A DNA stretch of 47,707 nt from Planctomycetota bacterium (GTDB lineage: Bacteria > Planctomycetota > Planctomycetia > Planctomycetales > Planctomycetaceae). Made by a program: the position numbers and the translations under genes. Where the stretch lies: the NCBI GenBank assembly GCA_003670925.1, contig QWQG01000082.1, positions 1-47,707 of the forward strand, given 5' to 3'. Positions 36,580 through 45,469 of this stretch are shown here, in pieces. Within the stretch, counting starts at the first letter, position 1; every line of letters begins with the position of its first letter. The notes beneath the pieces are model-generated. The model saw nothing but the letters and a program-made list of their open reading frames with translations, was not told where the DNA came from and did no database searches.

Positions 36580-37590
36580 TTAACGCAGAAATTCGGGAAC
36601 AGCCAGCGGCACTGCCACGCCATCGACCGTGAGAATCTGGGAATTCGTCAGTGAGTCACCAAATCGATCGAAGTCCTTGAAAGACCAAACAACTTTCTTT
36701 TCGCGATTGACTTCAATCAGTTGAGGATTATCAGGACCCGCATGGCAGTTGTTGATCAGGATATTACCGCTCGGGAGAACCTGCAACGAAGTCACCCATG
36801 CCAGTTGCATTCCCGGCAAATCGTTTTGATGCAGACTCCATATAATTTGTCCTGCGGGTGTCACTTCCAAAATGCTGTGGCCATTGCCGGTACCGATGAG
36901 TGTGTTGCCGCTGGTCAGTCGGATCGCAGAAAAGCATTGATTGCCAAAAGCTTCTACACCGTGACCGCCCGCAGGTTTCCGATCGAACAAAGGCACGGCA
37001 TACTCCCAAACCACCTTGCCACTAGGAGCATATTCGCGAACCAAACCATCGCCCTCATGGCAAACCAAATAGTTTCCGGATTCAAGTTTGCGAACCAGTC
37101 GCGTGTCGCGATGAGCGTCCGGGTTGCGCACCTTCAACGCCATTGAATGCACAACTTTTTGATCTTGGTCGAGTTCAATGATGTTGCCAGGTCCAGATTC
37201 GGCCACCATCGTCCCGCCATTGGCGAGTCGCTGGAATGCGTGAATTTCTAGCGATTTTCCCGCGTTTTCTGGTCGTTTCAGGGCGTTGTATCGCCAAAGG
37301 ATGACGTCATCAGCCGGATTGATCTCCGCCACTTCGGTCCACGATGTCTGCATTAGCACGTTCCCGCTTGGTAGCACATGCAGATCATGCAGTGCCCCGA
37401 TCTTATGCTCCCATTCCGTCTTCCCAGTTTCGTCGATAATTGCCATCCGGCTCTTCGATGAATCGGCCGCAATAAATCGTCGCGTCGGCTCCGAGGCAGG
37501 TCCCGCATGATTCGCTCCGAATGCGAGCAATCCACCGAGCGTCAACGCCATGATTCGTGATCTACAGCAGATGAAGCATGCAAAAATCAT
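36580..37590 (-). CDS. Secreted PQQ-like beta-propeller protein
   Basis: A 336-residue protein. ATG 37590 has AAGGA 8 nt upstream and starts a signal-like N-terminus (MIFACFICCRSRIMALTLGG, LLAFGANHA). The rest is a repeat of propeller blades with 'LPSGNVLM', 'LANGGTMVAE', 'LESGNYLVC', 'LTSGNTLIGTG' and 'LPSGNILINN', each followed by 'G.vvWe/s' strands (KTEWEHKI, KVVWEYAV, QIIWSLHQ, KVVWSFKD). That is a five- to seven-bladed propeller of the PQQ/arylsulfotransferase-like kind. No catalytic residues are evident; ligand binding is likely. Longer in-frame start at 37668 is less likely. Confidence 0.78.
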   Translation of the reverse strand: MIFACFICCRSRIMALTLGGLLAFGANHAGPASEPTRRFIAADSSKSRMAIIDETGKTEWEHKIGALHDLHVLPSGNVLMQTSWTEVAEINPADDVILWRYNALKRPENAGKSLEIHAFQRLANGGTMVAESGPGNIIELDQDQKVVHSMALKVRNPDAHRDTRLVRKLESGNYLVCHEGDGLVREYAPSGKVVWEYAVPLFDRKPAGGHGVEAFGNQCFSAIRLTSGNTLIGTGNGHSILEVTPAGQIIWSLHQNDLPGMQLAWVTSLQVLPSGNILINNCHAGPDNPQLIEVNREKKVVWSFKDFDRFGDSLTNSQILTVDGVAVPLAVPEFLR

Positions 37591-38016
37591 GCACGTGTTC
37601 CTTTGAAATTTGCGCAACTCGAGAGCGGAACGCCGTCCTGTAAAAAGTATCCATGATTCCGCTAGCATTTGCCATTAAAACCGAAGCTCTGGCGATACTC
37701 TGCGCGGGTATTCTTGATTTTTTGGCTAGCAGAATTCGGCCGTGAATCAGCTCCCAACTCCGAATTCTGGCGAATCCGCCTACACGTCACAGTGGGGATA
37801 ATCCGGAAAATTTTAATTTCCCCCCGATTCAGCCCCGCAAGCGTGAGTTGGGCATTGACGACTCCGTGGACACTCAGGACGAATACTTCGTAGCTCAACA
37901 CAAAAAAATCCCGACGCCGAGAAGCGTGTGAGATAAACCCGTGGTTCCGCCAACGGGTTCGGTTTCAGTGTGTCAGATGAGACAGCAAAAATGCGGAGTC
38001 GAGTCTGCTTCAGGTC
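37591..38016. other. Intergenic region with dispersed repeat copy and hairpins
   Basis: About 430 bp upstream of the propeller gene and downstream of the PLA2-like gene. It holds repeat copy B (37731-37785), a hairpin AACCCGT/ACGGGTT (37936-37959) and ACGC-CGAGAA-GCGT (37914-37927), which on the minus strand is followed 5 nt later by a run of seven T. The last could terminate the PLA2-like gene, but its stem is weak. No gene is convincing here. Confidence 0.4.
37731..37785. repeat. Dispersed intergenic repeat, copy B
   Basis: The 55-bp counterpart of the segment at 24764-24817: shared ends AGAATTCGGC.GTGAA and GAATCCG.CTACAC in the same order and spacing. It also contains TCCGAATTC, the core of the palindrome at 20637-20650. 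Confidence 0.55.
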
Positions 38017-38370
38017 CTAGTAGTAAAGTCCGCCCAACACCCGTGTGGCGAGAAAATACTTGTAGGCCTTCATCCGGCAGAGAACAGGATGATTGGAATT
38101 CTCACATGCACAGTTCATGTTATCGAGAAATTGCTGATCACAATTCCATCGCGATCCACCTGAGCCCAAACAGGCATCATGTGCCGCACATGCTGGGCGA
38201 AAATCCGCACCGTAAAATCCTTGACCGATTAGCCGATTGCCCCCGAAGGAGTTACCAGGGCCACAGGGTCGCCATGGCGGACATCCACGAGGACCGTCCG
38301 CATGAGCTGAAGTGACAAGTGCTGCCGCGACAACGAAGACTACTAAAAACGCAAAACGAAGTGTTTTCAT
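38017..38370 (-). CDS. Small secreted phospholipase A2-like protein
   Basis: A 117-residue protein. ATG 38370 with AGAGGG upstream begins a signal peptide (MKTLRFAFLVVFVVAAALVT, SAHA-D). The mature ~93 residues hold 9 Cys and the PLA2 active-site pattern CAAHDAC (61-67: C-x-x-His64-Asp65-x-C), then NCDQQF (Cys77-Asp78) and CAC (87-89). That matches the secreted phospholipase A2 His/Asp site (C-x2-H-D-x-C followed by CD). The Ca-binding loop before it is less clear (GFYGADF). It probably hydrolyses phospholipids at sn-2, or is a non-catalytic relative. The first ~60 residues of the longer frame (to 38550) look non-coding. Confidence 0.7.
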   Translation of the reverse strand: MKTLRFAFLVVFVVAAALVTSAHADGPRGCPPWRPCGPGNSFGGNRLIGQGFYGADFRPACAAHDACLGSGGSRWNCDQQFLDNMNCACENSNHPVLCRMKAYKYFLATRVLGGLYY

Positions 38371-38791
38371 CACATGCCCTCTTTGAGAAACGACCGGGAA
38401 CGTCCTGCATGAATTGATTGATCCAACCCGCAACCAGCTTTCGATCACGGGAGGCTTAGTACTACGCCATATTGCCAAAATACCCCATTCGCCCTGTGCG
38501 GCATCCCTATTTGGCCGTATTTTGATTTCTGTTGAGGGCAGCAAAAACATGCAAGGTTTTTGGCGTCTTGCAAGTCCCTGATCCGTCAGCGTCTACATTT
38601 GGAAGCATTTTTTTCGCAAAAAGACGCTGATTTCGCGCCGAGGCAAGCTTACCACAGAATTGCGGACATGCGGCCACATTCCCAACCTGACCGCCCAGTT
38701 AGGCGAAGGTTGTGCATCAACAAACAGTTTAAGCCCGGGGTCATCGACTGCCGGGCTTAAATGGTTGTGCCTGCATTTTGCAAAGCAGGAA
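38371..38791. other. Intergenic region between PLA2-like and YTV genes
   Basis: About 420 bp upstream of the PLA2-like gene and downstream of the YTV gene. Apart from the terminator at 38728-38761 I see no gene, RNA or repeat. No promoter with good spacing is visible for the PLA2-like gene. Confidence 0.4.
38728..38761 (-). terminator. Terminator of the YTV gene
   Basis: TTTAAGCCCGG (38728-38738) and its complement (38751-38761) form a perfect 11-bp stem with a 12-nt loop, 30 bp past the YTV stop. The minus-strand tail is only moderately T-rich (CTGTTTGTTG). The A/T ends make it look usable in both directions. Confidence 0.6.
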
Positions 38792-40105
38792 TTATGGATT
38801 CAAGCTAGGGTCTGCGACTGGGTAAATCGGACGGGCGGCATCCACAGTAACGCCAGCGCAGTTTCCGTTGGCACAACCACCAGTCATGATTCCCTGAGCA
38901 GATGGAGCACAGGTGGCAGTGCAACACACGGTTTCCGGAATGAGCACGCTGCGCGTATACGGGACCTGCTTCATGACCTGACGAGCCACCATGCGTGAGC
39001 AGGTCTGCTGAACTTCACGTGGCACACGCTTACACACACGCTGCGTTGTTGTGTAGGCAACCTGTTTTGCAACACAATACGGAATCATGCGTGTTTTTTG
39101 TTCGGTGACCATCTTGCAAACGGTATGTGGAATCTGGCGGGTTCGTTGTTCGGTGACCATTTTGCAGACCTGATAAGGAATCTGCTGCTGCTTTGTTTCA
39201 CATTCCATCCGGCAGGTGCGATATGGAATCTGTTGCACAACCTCTTTGCAGACCATACGTGTCACCTGAATCGGCACAGTCTTGACGACGACTTCAGGCA
39301 CATAACGCGTCACCTGCACGGGGCACTGTTGGCGTACGACCTGTGGCACCATCACCGTGTAAGGAATCTGCTGCTGCACGACCTGCGGGCACCACACCCG
39401 ACGGCAAACCTCGCGCGGCGGGCATTGCGTCAGGCAAACTTGAGGCCCACACGGGCCACACACGACTCGCCGCACCATGGCACCAGGGATGGACTCGGTC
39501 CGTGTCGTCCATTGACCAGACATTCGCTGCACGCAGCGTGTTCGGGTTTCGGGCCGTTGAACTGTGTAACAACGCTCTTGCTGGATTGTTTCGGTCACGC
39601 ATTTCATCACCGTTGAGCGGCATTCCTGTTGGATCGTCTCACAGACGGGCTGTTGGATCGTATAGCGTTGTTCCCGAACTTTATCCTCCCAGACCGGACG
39701 CTGAACGGTGTAGTTGCATTGGCGATAAAGAGTTTCCGTCACTGGTCGCTGAACACAGTACTTTTCTTCACGCACGGCCGTTTCGGTCACAGGGCGACAA
39801 ACGGAATAACATTCTTCGCGGTATGCGGTTTCGTTCACTGTGCGATAGCAGGTTTGCGGCACATCTTCGTAACTATTTTCATATACTGTCCGGCACGACG
39901 TATATTCTTGGGGCTCATAAACCGTTTCACAAACTGTGCGATAGCAGGTCTCTGTCGAAACTCGGCAGGCCGTGTAACACGAAGCTGGGGCGCAGGCAAC
40001 AGTCGGACAGCAATTGTATGATGGAACTCCGCAGAGTCCCGCAAATGCTGAAACCGGCACACAGACAAACGAAGCTAAAGTCAGTAAAACAGAACGCATC
40101 CGCAT
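38792..40105 (-). CDS. YTV-repeat planctomycete cell-wall protein
   Basis: A 437-residue secreted protein with signal peptide (MRMRSVLLTLASFVCVPVSA-FA). It is made of ~10-15-residue repeats of the kind 'CYRTVCETVYEPQEY', 'REEKYCVQRPVTETLYRQ', 'CNYTVQRPVWEDK', 'QIPYTVMVPQVVRQ' and 'CKMVTEQRTRQIPH', rich in Cys, Tyr, Thr, Val, Arg and Gln. This is the YTV domain described from cell-wall fractions of Rhodopirellula, where disulfide-linked proteins form a stable wall layer. About 40 Cys support cross-linking. GGTGGAG precedes the ATG. It stands alone with its own terminator. Confidence 0.9.
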   Translation of the reverse strand: MRMRSVLLTLASFVCVPVSAFAGLCGVPSYNCCPTVACAPASCYTACRVSTETCYRTVCETVYEPQEYTSCRTVYENSYEDVPQTCYRTVNETAYREECYSVCRPVTETAVREEKYCVQRPVTETLYRQCNYTVQRPVWEDKVREQRYTIQQPVCETIQQECRSTVMKCVTETIQQERCYTVQRPETRTRCVQRMSGQWTTRTESIPGAMVRRVVCGPCGPQVCLTQCPPREVCRRVWCPQVVQQQIPYTVMVPQVVRQQCPVQVTRYVPEVVVKTVPIQVTRMVCKEVVQQIPYRTCRMECETKQQQIPYQVCKMVTEQRTRQIPHTVCKMVTEQKTRMIPYCVAKQVAYTTTQRVCKRVPREVQQTCSRMVARQVMKQVPYTRSVLIPETVCCTATCAPSAQGIMTGGCANGNCAGVTVDAARPIYPVADPSLNP

Positions 40106-40582
40106 TTATGAATCTCCACCATCATTCAGAAGCCTGAACATCCCTGCACAGACCTCTTACCAAGGAATTCTCGGCATCTTCCCGAGCCCTTAAGAGGGTA
40201 CCGACGCTGACCACGGCACTTCAAAGCTTTTTCTTGACAATTCAGCGTTTTTCAGCTCGAAAGCCACACGACTTCCGCCTAGTCAAGAAGGGTAACACGA
40301 GACACCTAGGGCGTTTGCAATAAATAACACCAACAATAGCAATTGGATGTGCAAAATATCCACATCGTGTTTCAACGCATATTCTCGATCAAATTGTGCC
40401 GAGAGAGCCTTCGCCGACAGTTGATCCCGGATGGATCAAATGTAGGATGGGATTCTGGCCGTAAAAAGGTCGGGACTGAGCAGAGCTAATTGGGAAGATT
40501 CAGTGCCAGAACCGGGAACATGTTTGGGGGCCGCGCTCCCCAGCATTGATCGCAAACATTTCGAAATCATGAAGAGTGCAAC
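40106..40582. other. Divergent intergenic region YTV / Rieske
   Basis: About 480 bp. Holds a possible hairpin GATGTG-(9)-CACATC at 40346-40366 and a TTGACA (40234-40239) without a matching -10. No small gene is convincing. Confidence 0.35.
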
Positions 40583-40921
40583 ATGACGGAGTTTCAGACG
40601 GTAGCGAGAGTCGGCGATATTCCTGAAGGGCAGGGACGCTCATTTGCCCTGCACGGCACGATGGTTGGCGTTTTTCTATCGCGGGGGAAGTATTTTGCGA
40701 TCAACGACTTTTGTCCTCACATGGGTGCGTCATTAGCTGAGGGGCATGTCGCCGACAATGCGGTGATGTGCCCGTGGCACGCATGGAGATTCAGTCTGAC
40801 GGATGGCACATGGCTGGATAATTCGAAAAGCAAAATCAAGTCTGCCTGCTATGAAGTTCAGATCGAAGGCGATCAGATTCAGGTGAGCGTACCACGTCCT
40901 GCAGAGACCGCGTCGTCATGA
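40583..40921 (+). CDS. Rieske [2Fe-2S] ferredoxin (NirD-like)
   Basis: A 112-residue soluble Rieske protein. Cluster ligands are Cys44 and His46 (FCPHMG), Cys63 and His66 (MCPWHAW), the C-x-H...C-x2-H pattern. The layout resembles the small subunit of nitrite reductase (NirD) and ferredoxins of ring-hydroxylating dioxygenases. No nitrite reductase or oxygenase gene is adjacent, so its redox partner is unknown. It is convergent with the kinase gene 16 bp downstream. Confidence 0.93.
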   Translation: MTEFQTVARVGDIPEGQGRSFALHGTMVGVFLSRGKYFAINDFCPHMGASLAEGHVADNAVMCPWHAWRFSLTDGTWLDNSKSKIKSACYEVQIEGDQIQVSVPRPAETASS

Positions 40922-40937
40922 TTCCGGGCGGTTCACA

Positions 40938-42164
40938 TTAAGCGTCTTCTGAGATCGCCTGACCATTGTCGTCGACTTGAACGGCAATCCGCGTTGTGCC
41001 ATCGGGCATGACATCCAATCTGTGATCCTCATCTTTTCGTGGCTTGGACTCCAATTCAGCGATCCAGCGGCGAAGTTCGAGGCCGTATTCATCGGCCATG
41101 TCGCTTTTCACCAATTCACGGAGAAACCCCGAAGCACCTTTTTCCGACAATTCTGCATCTTCGGCAGTGGTAAAACGTTGTCGCGGATCAGGGTGCAACA
41201 GGCCACGCAGCAAATGAATCAGCGATTCGCTGAACTGAAATTCTTCCAGTGGCAACAACGCCGGCAGACGGTCAAGGATCTTGAGTTTAGCTTGCAAAAT
41301 CTGGTTCAAATGCATGCCAGCGAACGGACGTGATCCGGACAACATTTCAAGGAGCATATACCCCAGACTGGCAAGGTCTGACTGAGGCGTCGCGCGTTGA
41401 CCTGCAAGAATTTCTGGGGCTGCATACTCAAGCGTACACGGCTGTGCTGCGGGCGGACGTCCGACCCAATACGCCGATCCGATATCAATAATTTTCACTT
41501 GTCCCGTGCGTTTCACCATGATATTCGACGGCTTCAGATCGCAGTGAATAATGCCGCCTCGATGCAATGCCGCAATACCCACCAAACACTCACGCAGAAT
41601 GGCCACCGCCATTCCGGGTTTGAGTCGGCAGTCGACTTCGCCCGAGGTGATCACGCGTTCGTTGATATTGGCAAACCGGGTTTCACTGACGGCTTCGTGC
41701 ACAATCGCCAGAGTTTCGCGACGCAGAATGTGGAGTAGATCGAACCCGTCGATCCATTCCATTTCCAACACGTAGATTCCGCTGTCGATCTGAAACGCAT
41801 GGACGGACACGAGGTGATCCACCTGAATCCGCGCGACAATAGCCGAGACTTCAGCCAAACGGTGCATTTCCTGCTCGTACTTCAGCGGCGAATCAAACGC
41901 CAACGGCGAAAAGAACTTGAGCGCCACAGGAATGCTAAACGCCGCCGCCCCTCGCCGTTCGGCAAGCATCACGCAACCCTGACCACCAGTCCCTAGACGT
42001 TTAATAAACGTACGCTGCGAGGTCCAATCGAGACCGCGCCGCAACAGGAGAGTCGTGTAGAACTCATGCAAGGCTTGGACTGCAGCGGAGTCGGGAGCAA
42101 CTTTTGGCGGGCGGCTTTGAGAAGTCACGGTTTCGAGGACTCTGGTGAGCAAGGGTAATGACAC
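40938..42164 (-). CDS. Ser/Thr protein kinase, non-RD type
   Basis: A 408-residue Hanks-type kinase with the domain at ~50-340. Gly loop LGTGGQGCVM (57-66), Lys83 (VALKFF), Glu99, catalytic loop HCDLKPSN (207-214: Cys in place of Arg before catalytic Asp209), DIG (227-229) in place of DFG, and YAAPE. All essential Lys, Asp, Asn and Asp residues are kept. Cys208 makes it a non-RD kinase, which usually does not rely on activation-loop phosphorylation. No membrane helix or sensor domain follows; ~60 C-terminal residues are acidic. It starts with GTG and a poor ribosome site. Confidence 0.9.
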   Translation of the reverse strand: MSLPLLTRVLETVTSQSRPPKVAPDSAAVQALHEFYTTLLLRRGLDWTSQRTFIKRLGTGGQGCVMLAERRGAAAFSIPVALKFFSPLAFDSPLKYEQEMHRLAEVSAIVARIQVDHLVSVHAFQIDSGIYVLEMEWIDGFDLLHILRRETLAIVHEAVSETRFANINERVITSGEVDCRLKPGMAVAILRECLVGIAALHRGGIIHCDLKPSNIMVKRTGQVKIIDIGSAYWVGRPPAAQPCTLEYAAPEILAGQRATPQSDLASLGYMLLEMLSGSRPFAGMHLNQILQAKLKILDRLPALLPLEEFQFSESLIHLLRGLLHPDPRQRFTTAEDAELSEKGASGFLRELVKSDMADEYGLELRRWIAELESKPRKDEDHRLDVMPDGTTRIAVQVDDNGQAISEDA

Positions 42165-42295
42165 CGGAGTGTACGATAAATCAAAGCATCCGTCCTCAAT
42201 TTCTTTTCGCCAAATATTGGCCTATCTTCCAAATCAATAAAAATCGCCTCACCATCGACGTTTTAGGAGGGAACCTAGGCTCAAAATATGGGAAA

Positions 42296-42315
42296 TTCTT
42301 GCAATACGGCAAGAA
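42296..42315. other. Hairpin in divergent leader region
   Basis: TTCTTGC-AATACG-GCAAGAA is a perfect 7-bp inverted repeat with a 6-nt loop in the 290-bp region between the kinase gene and the OB-fold protein gene. It has no T-run in either direction, so an operator or leader structure is as likely as a terminator. Confidence 0.4.
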
Positions 42316-42454
42316 ACTGCACGAGAAGTGTCCAATTTCTTCCTCTGTGTCTTCGCAAATTTCAATGGCAACCCGGATTCCACACTGGCAATTGTCAGTG
42401 CAAAGCTCCTAAACTCCGCATAACTGGCATTTTGTGGAACGGAAGACCTCAGCC

Positions 42455-44656
42455 ATGAATTTACATAATTACCTAACACCACCCCTCGGTCGGATACCGA
42501 ACGCGCGCCAACGAAGCGTGATTCTTGGGTCGTGGCTGGTGCTGATGCTGGTGCTAGAGGCGTTGGTATTTGTGAAGCCGGCGATTGCGGCGGACGAAAG
42601 CAATCCACGTTCAGAGTCTTCTTTGGACGAGTTGGAAGACTTCCCGGAATTCAAACTGGAACCGCTGCTTCCGAGTAAAAATTCAGCCGCAACCCCACTG
42701 CCACCGATTGACGAAGGTGACAGCGATGTAATCCCGGGGCGAAGCGGCAACTCCTTGGGGATTGACCAACGAGGCATTGAGCGACGCGATCGCCAGCCGG
42801 AGGACACAGAGCGGCCGGGATATCGTCCTCCGGGTTGGAACGATCGAACTGCATTGCCCGATGAACGGAGCCTACCGCTGCGTGATCCATTTACTCCCGC
42901 AGAGCCGCGTCGCAAAGATCACCGCACAGATTCAACATGGCCTGGCAAAGACGCTACGTCCGCCGACGGATTCGACTGGCGTCTTCAACCAGTGTCAATG
43001 GCGGATCTGGAGGTCGGCCATTCGTGGGCATTTGAGCACACAAAGCCGAATCTGTCCGAAACGGAAATGCAAGATTACATTCGCTTGATCCGTGCGGTCG
43101 ATGACCGCAAGGCATCGATCGGACTTAACTTGCCTGATGACATAAACGCTACGAGTGCATGGGAAGCTGCGTTTTACAGATTTGCGGAAGCTCGGCGTCA
43201 AGCGTGGCTGAACGGAACCCTGTTAATTCAGCAGGCTCAAAGCCAGTTGTCTAATCCGTTTGACGCAGCGGTGGTGTCGACGACCGATCATATTTTTGAA
43301 GCTGCGAACCTGAAGTCGTATTCACTGACCGCCGATATGCAATCACATCCGTCGGATTTCGTTGGACGCCCCGTCGTATTGTATGGGCTATTCACCCCGT
43401 CGGTCATGAACCAACTGCGAGCGACGCAGACGCTGGGAGACGAAAAAAGTGTTTACAAACTGCAACGCGGTTTCCTGAGGAACCTCTCGAATACGGAAAA
43501 TATCGCGATCGTCGATGCCGAGAGTTACGTTGATTACGATTCGCAAAACAAACCAATTGAAGCATGGCCAGGAGAGCAGCGGATCAGCTATCCAGTGCTG
43601 ATCAAGGGTTGGTTTGTGAAGCGAATGGGCGAGCAACCTTTGGTGTACTGCGATGTCGTGCGGGTGCTGACCCCGCGTCCGTACGACGCTTACATTCGTG
43701 ACAACGTTCAAAGCCGACGCCGAATTTCCGAAGACGAGAGTTGGCTGTACTACGAAACTCTGCGTCAGCTTCAGATTACCAGTGGCAAAATTCAAGCCGG
43801 TCTTGCGCTCGCCGATCAACAACTGCGGGTCGAAATGCTGATGCGTGAAGTTCATGAAAAAGACGCCGCCGACATTGCACTCCTCCAAAATGATCTGCGA
43901 AGTGGTACGCTGGGCGATCCTGATCCGCAAAATAACAGGACATTTCAGACGCGACTGTCACGGTTGGAAAGGCAGCTTGATCAACGATTGAATCGATATC
44001 GTCAATTTCAGCAGCAGCCCGCACAATTCCCAATGTTCGTGGACATTTTCCAGCATCCTGAGCGGTGGCAGGGCCATTTAGTGACGCTGCGTGGTTACGT
44101 CCGACGAGTTAGCTCTCATGAAGGCGATTCTGCACTGTTCAACGGCCAGCCGTTACATGAACTGTGGCTATTCACGGACGATTCACAGCACAATCCGACG
44201 GTGATTGTGACACCGTCGCTCCCCCATGAGTTTCCCTGCAATGCAGATGTCGTGGATTCAGTCACTGTGACCGGATGTCTGTTCAAAATGTACGTTTACA
44301 AATCGCAGAATGAGAACAGGATTGCTCCGTTGCTCTTGGCGGGGCGCATTGACTGGAATCCGACCAATGCTCAGATTCTGGCCTTAGGTGACGGGGGACA
44401 TTTTGTGCCGGGATCACCGTTACTTGCATCTGCCAAGGCGAATTCTGGCCGTGCTGTGAGTGATACGATGCTGCTCTTGTTTGGCTTCGTCACACTGTTG
44501 GCTACGATGACAGTTTGGGGCCGCGTGCAGCGGGATCGACGCGAACACCAGCGTCTGATGCGTCTGGTAGACGAACGGCCCGATTTTCGTCAGACTTCGC
44601 AGGACGTGTATTCCGGACCTTTCGCTGAATCCAGATTCGAGCCTACTCGCGGATGA
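42455..44656 (+). CDS. Large membrane protein with two OB-fold-like segments
   Basis: A 733-residue protein of unknown function. An N-terminal hydrophobic signal/anchor (~21-45, VILGSWLVLMLVLEALVFV) is followed by a Pro/Arg/Asp-rich disordered part (~47-180). Two similar segments, 'HPSDFVGRPVVLYGLFTPS' (~300) and 'HPERWQGHLVTLRGYVRRV' (~533), share the H-P-x-x-[FW]-x-G-x-x-V-x-L-x-G pattern typical of OB-fold-like strands. A C-terminal helix (~676-698, MLLLFGFVTLLATMTVW) precedes a basic tail. It overlaps purN by ATGA. ATG 42455 is chosen over the GTG 42434. Confidence 0.65.
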   Translation: MNLHNYLTPPLGRIPNARQRSVILGSWLVLMLVLEALVFVKPAIAADESNPRSESSLDELEDFPEFKLEPLLPSKNSAATPLPPIDEGDSDVIPGRSGNSLGIDQRGIERRDRQPEDTERPGYRPPGWNDRTALPDERSLPLRDPFTPAEPRRKDHRTDSTWPGKDATSADGFDWRLQPVSMADLEVGHSWAFEHTKPNLSETEMQDYIRLIRAVDDRKASIGLNLPDDINATSAWEAAFYRFAEARRQAWLNGTLLIQQAQSQLSNPFDAAVVSTTDHIFEAANLKSYSLTADMQSHPSDFVGRPVVLYGLFTPSVMNQLRATQTLGDEKSVYKLQRGFLRNLSNTENIAIVDAESYVDYDSQNKPIEAWPGEQRISYPVLIKGWFVKRMGEQPLVYCDVVRVLTPRPYDAYIRDNVQSRRRISEDESWLYYETLRQLQITSGKIQAGLALADQQLRVEMLMREVHEKDAADIALLQNDLRSGTLGDPDPQNNRTFQTRLSRLERQLDQRLNRYRQFQQQPAQFPMFVDIFQHPERWQGHLVTLRGYVRRVSSHEGDSALFNGQPLHELWLFTDDSQHNPTVIVTPSLPHEFPCNADVVDSVTVTGCLFKMYVYKSQNENRIAPLLLAGRIDWNPTNAQILALGDGGHFVPGSPLLASAKANSGRAVSDTMLLLFGFVTLLATMTVWGRVQRDRREHQRLMRLVDERPDFRQTSQDVYSGPFAESRFEPTRG

Positions 44657-45342
44657 CTCCTTCGGCTGTCGATTCCACTTGCAATCTCTTGCCTTTTTCG
44701 CCAATCACTAATCGCCCAATTCGGTTGGGTGTGTTGATCAGCGGCGGCGGCACAACGCTGCTCAATTTCCTTGATCAAATCCGTCGCGGCCATCTGGCGG
44801 CTGAAGTACCGCTGGTGATCGCCAGCCAGAAAAACTGCAATGGCATCGCTCGCGCGCGCGACGCCGGTCTGGAATGTATTGTGCTTCGACCTCGCGATTA
44901 TGCGAACGTGCAAGATTTCAGTCAGGCCGTGTTCCATGAATTACGCAACGCGCGAATTGATTTAGTGACACTCGCCGGCTTCTTAAGTTTACTCCACGTT
45001 CCGGATGATTTCCTGTGGCGGGTCATTAACATTCATCCATCGCTGATTCCAGCATTTTGCGGGCATGGATTTTATGGTGATCATGTGCATGAAGCGGCGA
45101 TCCAACGAGGCGTGAAGATCAGCGGTTGCACGGTGCATTTTGCTGATAACGAATACGATCATGGCGCTATCATTCTCCAGCAGACGGTGCATGTACCGGA
45201 CGGTTGCACTGCCGACAGCTTGTCGGCCCTCGTGTTTGAACAGGAGAAAACGGCTTACCCGGAAGCCGTCCGACAACTGGCAGCAGGACGCTTGACGATT
45301 CAGAATCGAAGGACAGTGCTGATGGATGGACGGCCAACATGA
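44653..45342 (+). CDS. purN: Phosphoribosylglycinamide formyltransferase
   Basis: A 229-residue GAR transformylase, purine-synthesis step 3, using 10-formyl-THF. The N-terminal Rossmann strand is 'RLGVLISGGGTTLLNFLDQI'. Catalytic residues are visible: Asn126 and His128 (INIHPSLIPAF) and Asp169 (YDHGAIIL). The substrate segment is GHGFYGDHVHEAAI. E. coli PurN has 212 residues; the extra ~20 are at the N-terminus. The start overlaps the upstream stop (ATGA), so it is translated with the large membrane protein, an odd partner for a purine enzyme. Confidence 0.94.
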   Translation: MTPSAVDSTCNLLPFSPITNRPIRLGVLISGGGTTLLNFLDQIRRGHLAAEVPLVIASQKNCNGIARARDAGLECIVLRPRDYANVQDFSQAVFHELRNARIDLVTLAGFLSLLHVPDDFLWRVINIHPSLIPAFCGHGFYGDHVHEAAIQRGVKISGCTVHFADNEYDHGAIILQQTVHVPDGCTADSLSALVFEQEKTAYPEAVRQLAAGRLTIQNRRTVLMDGRPT

Positions 45343-45469
45343 TTTTCGCTGAATCTGAGTCGCCCGCACAGCTGAGCGGCTTCAGTTAAGCCATCCAAAA
45401 AACGTATCTGACCACGGGAATTAAGCTATTCCAAAATCTTTGTTGGCTCAATATTCAAAGGCACGATTG

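Noticed and set aside
39343-40137. 264-codon + strand frame opposite the YTV gene
   Set aside because: Antisense shadow of a repeat-rich gene; no ribosome site, no recognisable domain, and the minus-strand protein is a clear family member.
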